Positions 8,490-15,114 are shown, counted from the stretch's first letter. The stretch: DNA of 20,315 nt from Fimbriimonadales bacterium (GCA_026392145.1 JAPLCS010000301.1:1-20315), one strand, 5' to 3'. Numbers and translations are program-made. Notes: generated from the letters alone by a model not told the origin.

Positions 8490-8675
8490 TTATTCGCTAG
8501 CAGGTGCTTCAGCAGCTTTCTTGGTCGCCTTCTTTGGTGCTGCAGCAGGCTTGGCTGCTTTCGCAGGCTTCTTTCCACCAGCAGCTGCCGTTGCCTTCGC
8601 TTCCTTGATAGCAAGCTTGATGGTTTCTTCTTTTCTCTTTCGCTTTGCACGAAGCTCTCTGTTTCTGATGCGCAT
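8490..8675 (-). CDS. Small Lys/Ala-rich basic protein
   Basis: A 61-residue, very basic protein that I do not recognise. The first half (MRIRNRELRAKRKRKEETIK onward to about residue 30) looks like a charged amphipathic helix. The second half is a low-complexity Lys/Ala/Pro tail with AKAAKPAAAPKKATKKAA-type repeats, like bacterial histone-H1-like tails. There are no cysteines. Such proteins usually bind nucleic acid or the ribosome, but here this is only inferred from charge. AAGGA sits 3 bases before the ATG, and the gene starts 30 bases after the heptose-kinase-like gene, so it belongs to the lgt operon and is its last member. A similar Lys/Ala-rich tail is found on L30 in this window. The composition, start and terminator make it a believable gene despite its size. 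Confidence 0.7.
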   Translation of the reverse strand: MRIRNRELRAKRKRKEETIKLAIKEAKATAAAGGKKPAKAAKPAAAPKKATKKAAEAPASE

Positions 8676-8705
8676 AATTCCTTAAAAGATACCCCAAAAA
8701 ATCAA

Positions 8706-9683
8706 TCAGCTCAAAGTTCGAGCGATTTCCCGTAAATCATCTTCGCTCGGAACCGCAACTCCAACCTTACGAACGACTGCCGCCGCCGTGTGGGTTGCAA
8801 GCCGTAAACAAGTCTCATCTATCGGTCCAAAAGCGGCACAAAGCGCCAAGGTACCAATCACAGTATCACCCGCCCCCGCCTCATCATAAACCTCAACCTT
8901 AACCGCTGGCACTTGGAACACGCCCGCTGAACTCGCCGCCACCATTCCGCTACCACCAAGCGTCACCACCAGCGATTCGATTTCAAGTTGCTCTCTCAAT
9001 CGCTTTGCAATTTCAGGTGCTTCGGTATCGACAATCGGTTGATGCGACCCAATCGCCGCCGAGGCCTCAAACCGATTCAAACTCACCACACTCGCACCCT
9101 TGTAAAAATGTGCCGAGCCAGGCTTAGCGTTTGCTACAACAGGGATTCCAAGTTCCTTGCCAATCTGCACCACCTTCTTGATTACCGGACCGGGAATAGT
9201 CCCTTTCTGATAATCACTCAGCAAAACAACCTGACTAGACTTTGCACATTCTGCAACCAGATTCAAAAGCTGAGCTTCAAGTTCATCGCTCAGAGGTCGT
9301 TCAACTTCATGATCTATTCGAAGAACCTGGTGAGAATGATTCGCCAGCACCCTGGTTTTCCGAGTCGTTGGGCGGCTACTATCCCGAAGAATCTCAACCG
9401 GACCAGCCCCGCTCATCTTGAGAGCCCCTACCAACGTATCACCCGCCGAATCTTGACCAACCACGCCAATCACGCCGGATGCCGCCCCAAAAGCCATCAT
9501 GTTCATCGAAACATTCGCGGCACCACCGGGCACACTGGACACCCTGTTCTGCTTGATGACCATCACCGGCGCCTCTTGGCTAATACGAGTCGCCTGGCCA
9601 AAGATGTATTCATCGAGCATCAAGTCGCCCACCACAAGGGCGCGCAATTCTTTGAATCGAGATAAGTAGGTAGCTCCGTTCAT
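8706..9683 (-). CDS. PfkB family sugar kinase, probable D-glycero-beta-D-manno-heptose-7-phosphate kinase (RfaE/HldE kinase domain)
   Basis: A 325-residue ribokinase/PfkB kinase. The order and wording of motifs match the kinase half of HldE (RfaE domain I): VVGDLMLDEYIFGQATRIS with QEAPV (17-39), PGGAANVSMNMMAFGA (52-67), GVVGQDSAGD (73-82), SLNRFEA (201-207) and the catalytic DEAGAGDTVIG (267-277) with Asp273 as the expected general base. HldE kinase phosphorylates heptose 7-phosphate at C1 on the way to ADP-heptose for lipopolysaccharide core or glycoprotein sugars. The nucleotidyltransferase half is absent, so a separate HldC-type enzyme would be needed. The substrate is inferred; another sugar is possible. 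The ATG overlaps the lgt stop (ATGA), so translation is coupled to lgt. Confidence 0.85.
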   Translation of the reverse strand: MNGATYLSRFKELRALVVGDLMLDEYIFGQATRISQEAPVMVIKQNRVSSVPGGAANVSMNMMAFGAASGVIGVVGQDSAGDTLVGALKMSGAGPVEILRDSSRPTTRKTRVLANHSHQVLRIDHEVERPLSDELEAQLLNLVAECAKSSQVVLLSDYQKGTIPGPVIKKVVQIGKELGIPVVANAKPGSAHFYKGASVVSLNRFEASAAIGSHQPIVDTEAPEIAKRLREQLEIESLVVTLGGSGMVAASSAGVFQVPAVKVEVYDEAGAGDTVIGTLALCAAFGPIDETCLRLATHTAAAVVRKVGVAVPSEDDLREIARTLS

Positions 9684-10489
9684 GCAGACTCAGTTTCCTG
9701 CGGTTGTTTCGGACTTAACTCCGGCTCATTTTCATAGGTCCCACCCCGCTTAAGTGACCTAACAATCACCACTCCTCCCGCAAGCGCCAATACTAAAGCC
9801 AGAATATGCGCCTCGGTAAAAGGACTCCCGCCTACCGTTGAAGAGCTAGTCCCCGAGCGGAAAAATTCATAAACAAATCTTGTAATGGAGTGAGCTACCA
9901 ACCCAACTCCCACCGTAAACCCAGGCCGACTTATTTTGCGTTCAATTAACAACACCAACGCAAACGCAACCACGTTCATAGCGGAATCATAAACCTGAGC
10001 AGGCACGTTGTACATGTGATTCTCAGGGCTGTAAGCTAAAAACGGAAACGCGTGATCCGCCGGTCGACCGTGACAACATCCATTCAGCAAGCAACCAACC
10101 CTTCCCACGGCGTGTCCCAAAATAAAACCCGGAGTCGCAAGATCCAAGAACGCAACAGGATTGAGCTTCTTGATTCGGCAGAATCGCCACGCCGCAAACC
10201 CACCAACCAAAAATCCACCGAAACTTGTCAATCCTTGAAACTGAGGTGAAAAAAGCTCCTTGGGGTGAGAAAGGTAGTAAGGTAGCTCCTGAACAATAAA
10301 GAAGAGCCTAGCGCCTAGAATTCCCGCCAGAATCGCCACGAAAGCAACATCGCCTACCTGATCTTTGGTGTAACCGAACCGAGACGCTCGCTGCCGGGCA
10401 ATAAAGATAGCGAGAAAAAACGCTACGACCATCACCGCGCCAAAACTAGCGACCTTGAAGCTACCGATTTGGAAGAGGAGAGGGTGCAT
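9680..10489 (-). CDS. lgt: Prolipoprotein diacylglyceryl transferase Lgt
   Basis: Integral membrane enzyme that moves diacylglycerol from phosphatidylglycerol to the lipobox Cys of prolipoproteins, the first step of lipoprotein maturation. At 269 residues with about seven hydrophobic segments it is a normal Lgt. The start MHPLLFQIGSFKVASFG, the GILGARLFFIV segment (56-66), the FQGLTSFGGFLVGG loop (84-97), the signature HAVGRVGCLLNGCCHGRP (126-143, with Arg130 in the GRxG position) and RFVYEFFR (204-211) are all in the expected order. The tail is polar and acidic. It heads the operon lgt - kinase - small basic protein and overlaps the kinase gene by 4 bases. The leader contains a hairpin just before the start codon. 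Confidence 0.95.
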   Translation of the reverse strand: MHPLLFQIGSFKVASFGAVMVVAFFLAIFIARQRASRFGYTKDQVGDVAFVAILAGILGARLFFIVQELPYYLSHPKELFSPQFQGLTSFGGFLVGGFAAWRFCRIKKLNPVAFLDLATPGFILGHAVGRVGCLLNGCCHGRPADHAFPFLAYSPENHMYNVPAQVYDSAMNVVAFALVLLIERKISRPGFTVGVGLVAHSITRFVYEFFRSGTSSSTVGGSPFTEAHILALVLALAGGVVIVRSLKRGGTYENEPELSPKQPQETESA

Positions 10490-10500
10490 AAAATAGAAAG

Positions 10501-10556
10501 CTCATCTTCCCGCTCAACAACTGCCTTGAAAGGAAGCACATTAAGCTGAAAGATGA
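10501..10556 (-). promoter_or_regulatory. Hairpin between the small membrane protein gene and lgt
   Basis: CTCATCTT and AAGATGAG flank a loop of about 40 bases; on the minus strand the stem is followed by CTTTCTATTTT and then the lgt ATG. The downstream arm includes the GATGAG that would serve as ribosome-binding site. It may be a terminator of the upstream gene or a leader structure affecting lgt translation. The long loop makes either role uncertain. Confidence 0.3.
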
Positions 10557-10567
10557 GTCACAGAAAC

Positions 10568-10885
10568 TTAGTGGTGACCGTGACCAGACTGAGGCTCGTA
10601 CCATTCGGACACAGAATCTCGATCAATCGTCTTCTTGTAAGCGGTGTAAATGTACGCATTAATAACCAAGGCGATAGTGAGACCGACGGCGCCACCCTTA
10701 AACCCAGCAATCATATCCTTGGGCTGATAATCCAGTTCCCACGGCTTTCCACCGACAGTTCCAACATAAAAGCCAAACACAGTCAGCACCAGCATTAACA
10801 CAATGCCAAGAATCCTAGCAAGCCTCGCATCCTCTTCAATGACTGGTTTTTCATCCTGAAGGTGGTCTTCGTTGTGATTCATCAC
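10568..10885 (-). CDS. Small two-helix membrane protein with His-rich tail
   Basis: I do not recognise the family. The 105-residue product has an acidic N-terminus (NHNEDHLQDEKPVIEEDARL), a membrane helix (about 24-46, ILGIVLMLVLTVFGFYVGTV), a loop with KPWELDYQPKDM, a second helix (about 66-86) and a tail ending SGHGHH. Both ends would face the same side. The His-rich ends could bind metal, which would fit its place 96 bases downstream of csoR on the same strand, but this is inference. The start may be GTG at 10885 or the next codon, ATG at 10882; GGAG lies 11 and 14 bases upstream respectively. Confidence 0.7.
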   Translation of the reverse strand: MMNHNEDHLQDEKPVIEEDARLARILGIVLMLVLTVFGFYVGTVGGKPWELDYQPKDMIAGFKGGAVGLTIALVINAYIYTAYKKTIDRDSVSEWYEPQSGHGHH

Positions 10886-10981
10886 TCATTATTATGCTCC
10901 AAAATCTTGCCCCAATTTGGCAATCAAAGAAGAAGCATTGAAGTAGGTACGGTCTCACCTAACCCAGAACTCGTCAAGAAT

Positions 10982-11257
10982 TCACTTCAAAAATCGATTC
11001 AAAGTTGTTCGAATTTCAGCCACTCTTTCATCTTTAGAATCAAAATGCGAATCGCCATCATTGCCGAACACGCAGTCCTCTAAGTGGTGGGTAAGCAGCA
11101 CGAGCCCAAGCTGATCCAATGCCGCCCTTAAGGCAGAAACCTGTGTAAGCACATCCACGCAGTAACGTTCCTCTTCAATCATTTTCTGAATGCCATTCAC
11201 CTGCCCAGAAATCCTGGATAGTCTACGCTTGGCGTCCTCGTACACGTGGCTGCTCAT
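10982..11257 (-). CDS. csoR: CsoR family copper-sensing transcriptional repressor
   Basis: A 91-residue all-helical DUF156/CsoR regulator. The copper-site ligands of true CsoR are present with exact spacing: Cys33, His58 (25 later) and Cys62 (4 later), in RYCVDVLTQV and LLTHHLEDCV; Tyr32 matches the second-shell Tyr of CsoR, and Glu77 lies near the second-shell Glu. FrmR has no such third Cys and RcnR has His there, so Cu(I) sensing is the best reading. Apo-CsoR tetramers bind GC-rich inverted repeats and let go when copper binds. A matching repeat lies at 11398-11412 on the other side of the intergenic region, in front of the prepilin-like gene. No copA or copZ gene is in the window. There is no Shine-Dalgarno sequence; TATTAT lies 11 bases before the ATG. 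Confidence 0.92.
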   Translation of the reverse strand: MSSHVYEDAKRRLSRISGQVNGIQKMIEEERYCVDVLTQVSALRAALDQLGLVLLTHHLEDCVFGNDGDSHFDSKDERVAEIRTTLNRFLK

Positions 11258-11268
11258 AGTTAAGTCAA

Positions 11269-11274
11269 ATAATA
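11269..11274 (-). promoter_or_regulatory. csoR: Candidate -10 box of csoR
   Basis: On the minus strand TATTAT is followed after 11 bases by the csoR ATG. Transcription would begin about 5 bases before the start codon, consistent with the lack of a ribosome-binding site. No good -35 box is visible. Confidence 0.35.
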
Positions 11275-11380
11275 CTGCTTCTTCGCGCGAAACCTTTGGT
11301 TCCTACCGTTCGCACCAAGTCTGAAAGAGTTACACGCGGGTCTCGACAGTAAATCTAAGAACTTCTATCAACATTTAGCG

Positions 11381-11386
11381 TATAAT
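11381..11386 (+). promoter_or_regulatory. Consensus -10 box of the prepilin-like gene
   Basis: A perfect TATAAT lies 36 bases before the ATG at 11423. The expected transcription start (about 11393) falls just before the CsoR-like inverted repeat. The -35 region is poor, so an activator or a weak basal promoter is possible. Confidence 0.55.
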
Positions 11387-11397
11387 GACTTAGTAGA

Positions 11398-11412
11398 TAC
11401 CCATCGGGGGTA
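11398..11412 (+). promoter_or_regulatory. Putative CsoR operator
   Basis: TACCCATCGGGGGTA is an inverted repeat (TACCC/GGGTA arms) of the GC-rich kind bound by CsoR. From memory it differs from the Bacillus copZA operator TACCCTACGGGGGTA at only two central bases. It lies immediately downstream of the expected transcription start of the prepilin-like gene, where bound repressor would block transcription, and 140 bases upstream of csoR itself. Its run of five G is also the only Shine-Dalgarno-like sequence before the prepilin ATG. Confidence 0.6.
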
Positions 11413-11422
11413 CTGTATTAGC

Positions 11423-12142
11423 ATGAAACGCGCATTTACTCTTATTGAACTTTTGGTGGTTATTGCCATCATAGCAATCCTTGCCGCCATCCTTTTCCCA
11501 GTATTCGCCCAAGCCAAAGCAGCAGCAAAAAAGACTGCAGACTTGTCCAATCTCAAGCAAATCGGTACCGCGATTACTATGTATGCAAGCGATAATGATG
11601 ATCGAACGATGGTTGCAGACCACGATGCAGGTTGGGATTGGTTTGACCCTCTTTTTTCCTACACCAAGAGTTCCGAATTGTTTAGAACTCCAGCCTACAC
11701 AAGAGTTCAAGTTACCAATGATGAAGGAGAACTAGAAGTTCCACGAACGGACTACTCCATCAATGGCATTTTTTCTCATGGTTCGTCCATGACTGTTTCC
11801 AGTAGCCCAGCTCAGCAAATTGTTGTGGCAATGAGAAACGTTCAAATTGCCGAGCCTGACTATCACCCATGGCCATCCAGTGCTTACGAAGATCGCTTGA
11901 CCCCAGATTGGAATGACCTAACAAAATACACAGGCGGTCACCACGATGAGGATGGACACGAAGGTGAAGAAGAGGACTGGTTTAGAGCGCGCCTACAGCT
12001 GAGGCCGTGGAATCAGCGAGGGGCAAATTTTGCATTTTTGGATGCTCACGCCAAATACCATCCTTGGGAGCAAACCGAAAAATTAAACGGTCTCTATCCG
12101 GGAATGCATAACGTTGATAGAATGGTTGAGGACCGCCTCTAA
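11423..12142 (+). CDS. Prepilin-type N-terminal domain protein (DUF1559/H-X9-DG-like) with His/acid-rich loop
   Basis: A 239-residue type IV pilin-like protein. The prepilin signal is MKRA followed by [18 protein letters not shown]; a prepilin peptidase would cut before Phe5, with Glu at +5. [14 protein letters not shown] after the helix is the form seen in the many orphan prepilins of Armatimonadota. The region around 200-215 ([16 protein letters not shown]) resembles the closing H-X9-DG motif of DUF1559-like proteins. An unusual loop at 171-185 is packed with His, Asp and Glu ([15 protein letters not shown]), with more His/Asp near 66-72. No cysteines are present. No pilus assembly gene is nearby. 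The gene is divergent from csoR and carries a CsoR-like operator in its leader, so copper-controlled expression and metal binding at the surface are plausible but inferred. Confidence 0.85.
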   Translation: MKRAFTLIELLVVIAIIAILAAILFPVFAQAKAAAKKTADLSNLKQIGTAITMYASDNDDRTMVADHDAGWDWFDPLFSYTKSSELFRTPAYTRVQVTNDEGELEVPRTDYSINGIFSHGSSMTVSSSPAQQIVVAMRNVQIAEPDYHPWPSSAYEDRLTPDWNDLTKYTGGHHDEDGHEGEEEDWFRARLQLRPWNQRGANFAFLDAHAKYHPWEQTEKLNGLYPGMHNVDRMVEDRL

Positions 12143-12167
12143 GCCACTTTTTCCACTATATTAAATT

Positions 12168-12198
12168 CTAAAAAAGCACCCAGCTGGGTGCTTTTTAG
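12168..12198. terminator. Bidirectional rho-independent terminator
   Basis: The perfect 18-base palindrome AGCACCCAGCTGGGTGCT (12175-12192) is flanked by A5 on the left and T5 on the right, so it can end transcripts from both the prepilin-like gene (plus) and the convergent thioredoxin-like gene (minus). Confidence 0.9.
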
Positions 12199-12218
12199 TT
12201 CAATTCATTTCCCAAAAA

Positions 12219-12662
12219 CTAGCCACCCTTCTTTGTGGGTGTCTTCGCCTTCGACTTCTTGACCGCCTCATCAACAAATCGTTGTAACTCGGTGGCGGGC
12301 ATGTAACCAATGCTCATCAAAATCGGAGTTCCAGTAGAACTCATCACAAAAAGAGAAGGAAGCACAAAAAGAGAAGGAAGTCCAGTGACTCCTAATTGTT
12401 GAGACAGCACTCTGCCCTCTCTATCCACATCCTGCTTGACCAATATAAAATCTTTCAATATCTTTTCGCCAGCAGCCGACTTAAAAACCTCTTTATCAAG
12501 CATCTTGCAGGGTCCGCACCACTCAGCATGGAAGTCAATAAAAATCAGTTTCTTCGTCTTTGCCGCCAGTTTCTTCGCCGCAGTCATATCAGTCGTCCAC
12601 TTGAGGTCTGCCACCGAAAAAGAAGCAAGTAAAGCGCAACCAGCAATAAATCCTAATTTCAT
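12219..12662 (-). CDS. Exported thioredoxin-fold protein with internal LPSLFV duplication
   Basis: A 147-residue thioredoxin-family protein with a Sec signal peptide (MKLGFIAGCALLASFSVA) and the redox motif WCGPC at 48-52 (in HAEWCGPCK). The arrangement resembles the thioredoxin_7/DsbD-C-like periplasmic group (FIDFHAEWCGPCKMLDKEVF, then VKQDVDREG). The cis-Pro region reads TGLPSLFV, and LPSLFV is then repeated immediately, owing to an 18-bp perfect tandem repeat at 12345-12380. The extra six residues fall in the central strand after the cis-Pro, so the fold may be altered. The C-terminus is Lys-rich (KKSKAKTPTKKGG). It probably works as an envelope dithiol/disulfide exchanger. It is divergent from cysS and convergent with the prepilin-like gene. 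No clear ribosome-binding site is seen. Confidence 0.88.
   Translation of the reverse strand: MKLGFIAGCALLASFSVADLKWTTDMTAAKKLAAKTKKLIFIDFHAEWCGPCKMLDKEVFKSAAGEKILKDFILVKQDVDREGRVLSQQLGVTGLPSLFVLPSLFVMSSTGTPILMSIGYMPATELQRFVDEAVKKSKAKTPTKKGG
12345..12380. repeat. 18-bp perfect tandem duplication
   Basis: CACAAAAAGAGAAGGAAG occurs twice head to tail (12345-12362 and 12363-12380) inside the thioredoxin-like gene, adding six codons in frame. It could expand or contract by slippage without breaking the frame. Confidence 0.97.
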
Positions 12663-12671
12663 TTGGTTTTA

Positions 12672-12700
12672 TTGTGCAGCAGATACACTTCATTTGTTAT
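12672..12700 (+). promoter_or_regulatory. Candidate cysS promoter
   Basis: TTGTGC (12672-12677) and TGTTAT (12695-12700) are separated by 17 bases, about 40 bases before the cysS ATG. The match to the sigma-70 consensus is moderate. Confidence 0.35.
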
Positions 12701-12742
12701 AGCTTCTGGGAAATTCGCGTAGAAGTAAACTTAGGACACCGC

Positions 12743-14224
12743 ATGAGTCAAAAGCCATTCCGCCTTTACGATTCGCTTTCTCGACAAGTCAAAGTCCTGG
12801 AAACGCAAGAGCCCAATCACCTTAGGTTCTATTCGTGCGGTCCTACCGTGTACTCCTATGCACACATTGGAAACTTCCGATCCTTTGTAACTTCAGACCT
12901 CATAGTCCGCACCGCACGAGCAATCGGCATGAAGGTGACATGGGTGACTAACATCACCGATGTCGGTCACCTCACTGAGGACGATGTCGCCGATGCTCAG
13001 GGAGAAGACAAAATGGAGCGAGCACTCAGATCAAAGGAGGGCGAGCAGTTTAATAACGTTTGGGAGCTAGCTGAGTACTACGAAGACGCCTACAAAGAAG
13101 ATTGGAAGCACCTCAACCTAGTAGAACCAAACGTTCGCCCCAAAGCCACCCAGCACGTTCGCGAACAAATCCTCGCCGCCGAGGAACTCATCGACAAAGG
13201 ATTCGCCTACGAAACCCCAACCGGCGTCTACTTCTCGGTTGAAAAATTCCCCGAATACGGAAAGCTAAGTGGAAACACTCAAGAAAGTCTCCGAAAAGGA
13301 GTCCGCGATGTTGTCATGGATGAGAATAAGCATGACCAATCTGACTTTGCGGTCTGGAAAAAAGACGACAAACACCTCATGCAATGGTTCTCACCTTACG
13401 GATGGGGATTCCCAGGCTGGCACATTGAATGTTCGGTAATGGCTCGCGCTTATCTCGGCGACACTATTGACCTCCACAGTGGCGGCGAGGACAACAAATT
13501 CCCCCACCACGAATGCGAAATCGCCCAAAGCGAAGCCCTCACAGGAAAGCCCTTTTGTGGACACTGGGTACACACCTCCCACCTGCAAGTCAATGGGCAA
13601 AAGATGTCAAAGAGTCTCGGCAATTTCTATTACGTGCGCGGTCTCATGAAAGACGGAGTCGATCCGCTAGCCATTCGATTCGCTCTCATTAGTGGCGTCT
13701 ATCGAAAAAATCTTAACTTCACCGACCAAGGACTCGTCGATGCCGCCACAAACATCGACCGATTCAAGCGAGCGGATGAGACCATGAAAGCAGGGCTCGA
13801 AGCAAAGCGAGCGGGTGAAAACACACTAGGAACCGAATTAGAAAAACTTTACGATGAGGCACTCGAAGCCATGTGCTCGGACTTGAACACACCCGTTGCC
13901 ATTGCAAAAAGCCTTGAAGGAGCCAAACTTATCTCCAAGGAAGGCGACTCAATCACTCTCAGTTCAGCCCAATCTGCAGAAAAGTTCCTCAACCTGGTCA
14001 ATGATCTATTAGGAATCGTCCGAGGATCCTTCCATCTCCAAGCCATTCAAGAGAATACAAGCAACGTTGATTCATCCAGAATCGAGGCACTCATTCAAGA
14101 AAGGAAAGAAGCAAAGGCGTCAAAAAATTGGGCAAGAGCTGACGAAATTCGAAAAGCTCTTACCGAAGAAGGCATCACTCTCACCGACAACCCAGACGGA
14201 ACAACCTCATGGGCACAGGCCTAA
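12743..14224 (+). CDS. cysS: Cysteinyl-tRNA synthetase
   Basis: Class I aminoacyl-tRNA synthetase that charges tRNA-Cys; cytoplasmic, 493 residues. The start ATG at 12743 is set by AGGA 6 bases upstream and by the usual short N-terminus before FRLYDSLSRQ; the frame is open further upstream but that part has no family character. Zinc ligands are Cys32 (SCGPTVY), Cys230 (HIECSVMA), His255 and Glu259 (FPHHECEIA), with the same 25- and 4-residue spacing as E. coli C209/H234/E238. The HIGH motif reads HIGN (41-44), normal for CysRS, and KMSKS is at 287-291. The C-terminal helical and anticodon-binding parts are complete. It stands directly upstream of the rpsN cluster, an uncommon neighbour. Confidence 0.97.
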   Translation: MSQKPFRLYDSLSRQVKVLETQEPNHLRFYSCGPTVYSYAHIGNFRSFVTSDLIVRTARAIGMKVTWVTNITDVGHLTEDDVADAQGEDKMERALRSKEGEQFNNVWELAEYYEDAYKEDWKHLNLVEPNVRPKATQHVREQILAAEELIDKGFAYETPTGVYFSVEKFPEYGKLSGNTQESLRKGVRDVVMDENKHDQSDFAVWKKDDKHLMQWFSPYGWGFPGWHIECSVMARAYLGDTIDLHSGGEDNKFPHHECEIAQSEALTGKPFCGHWVHTSHLQVNGQKMSKSLGNFYYVRGLMKDGVDPLAIRFALISGVYRKNLNFTDQGLVDAATNIDRFKRADETMKAGLEAKRAGENTLGTELEKLYDEALEAMCSDLNTPVAIAKSLEGAKLISKEGDSITLSSAQSAEKFLNLVNDLLGIVRGSFHLQAIQENTSNVDSSRIEALIQERKEAKASKNWARADEIRKALTEEGITLTDNPDGTTSWAQA

Positions 14225-14406
14225 AACAAAAATAAATCTTTCTTGCACCGTTTCGTGCGGTTAATTCGTCACCGCCGTAGCATCAAGAATAACCGTTGAG
14301 GTATCTTCTTTGGTTGACTGTCGAAAGATAGTTGAAAACCTGACCACGAGTAGCGTGCAGTTGGATTCGCCTCCCTTTGCATACCTACCCGATCACGGTG
14401 ATACTT
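14225..14406 (+). promoter_or_regulatory. Structured gap between cysS and rpsN
   Basis: About 182 bases without a gene. A short stem GCAC/GTGC (14245-14258) may end cysS transcription, although no T-run follows. The clearest structure is at 14314-14335: nine pairs (some G-U) closed by a GAAA tetraloop, CTGTC-GAAA-GATAG at its core. A small ATCA/TGAT stem sits just before the rpsN start. I found no convincing -35/-10 pair, although a promoter for the ribosomal cluster would be expected here unless cysS transcripts read through. Confidence 0.4.
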
Positions 14407-14700
14407 ATGGCGAAAGAAAGTCTCATACAAAAGCACAAAAAGAAAGCTGCAGCTTGGGAAAGGTGGATGGCCGAAGAAAGGGCAATCCTCGAACTTCCCA
14501 AGGATAAGCAAGTTGAAGCGCTTGCAGCATTCAAAGCGCGGCGAGTCAAAGCCCGCATGTTCAAGAGTCAACGATACAATCGTTGCGCGATCACGGGACG
14601 ACCACACGGCTACTCCCGATTCTTCGGCGTATGCCGGCAAGTCTTCCGAGAGAAGGCTCACCGCGGCGAACTTCCAGGCGTGAAGAAATCCAGCTGGTAA
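14407..14700 (+). CDS. rpsN: 30S ribosomal protein S14, zinc-free form
   Basis: A 97-residue uS14 of the long form without zinc: the C-terminal half [21 protein letters not shown] followed by [18 protein letters not shown] lines up with E. coli S14, and only two Cys (60, 76) remain, so the CxxC pairs of the short zinc form are missing. S14 binds the 3' major domain of 16S rRNA in the small-subunit head. The ATG at 14407 is taken because [16 protein letters not shown] is the normal N-terminus. The Shine-Dalgarno sequence is weak (GGTGAT). It is the first gene of the ribosomal cluster here; in the standard spc operon rplN, rplX and rplE would precede it. Confidence 0.95.
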   Translation: MAKESLIQKHKKKAAAWERWMAEERAILELPKDKQVEALAAFKARRVKARMFKSQRYNRCAITGRPHGYSRFFGVCRQVFREKAHRGELPGVKKSSW

Positions 14701-14716
14701 TCACAGGAGTACAAAT

Positions 14717-15112
14717 ATGCACAGCGATCCTATTGCAGACCTATTAACACGTATTCGGAACGGTTGCCGAGCGAAGATGATGAGCGTTGACGTTCCTCAT
14801 AGCACTATCAAACTCGAAATCGTCAAGATTCTCGAACAAGAAGGCTATGTTGAATCTCACCAAGTCACCAACGAAACCAAGTTCCCTAACATCCGAATCG
14901 TTTTGAAATACGACAACAAACGACAACCACTTATCAACGAAATCAAGCGCGTATCCAAGCCTGGTCTTCGTGTGTACAAGGCTGTCGAAGAACTCCGACC
15001 TCTTCGAAATGGTCTCGCTACGAGAATCATTACGACGAACCAAGGGCTCATGACCGACCGAGAAGCTCGACGCCGAAAAATCGGTGGCGAAGTTCTCTGT
15101 GAGGTGTACTAA
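14717..15112 (+). CDS. rpsH: 30S ribosomal protein S8
   Basis: uS8, 131 residues, a primary 16S rRNA binder of the central domain. The opening HSDPIADLLTRIRNG and the C-terminal signature GLMTDREARRRKIGGEVLCEVY (111-131, read in parts) are diagnostic. AGGAG lies 7 bases before the ATG. It follows rpsN by 16 bases and precedes rplF by 2 bases. In E. coli S8 represses the spc operon by binding the rplE mRNA; rplE is not present upstream here, so any such feedback would need another site. Confidence 0.97.
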   Translation: MHSDPIADLLTRIRNGCRAKMMSVDVPHSTIKLEIVKILEQEGYVESHQVTNETKFPNIRIVLKYDNKRQPLINEIKRVSKPGLRVYKAVEELRPLRNGLATRIITTNQGLMTDREARRRKIGGEVLCEVY

Positions 15113-15114
15113 CC

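Noticed and set aside
8988..9665. Plus-strand open frame of 225 codons opposite the PfkB kinase
   Set aside because: It lies fully inside a well-supported gene on the other strand, has no ribosome-binding site and a composition (many Arg/His/Asn) typical of an antisense shadow.
12663..12742. T-box or other riboswitch before cysS
   Set aside because: The gap is only 80 bases, too short for a T-box, and contains no terminator stem or T-box consensus.
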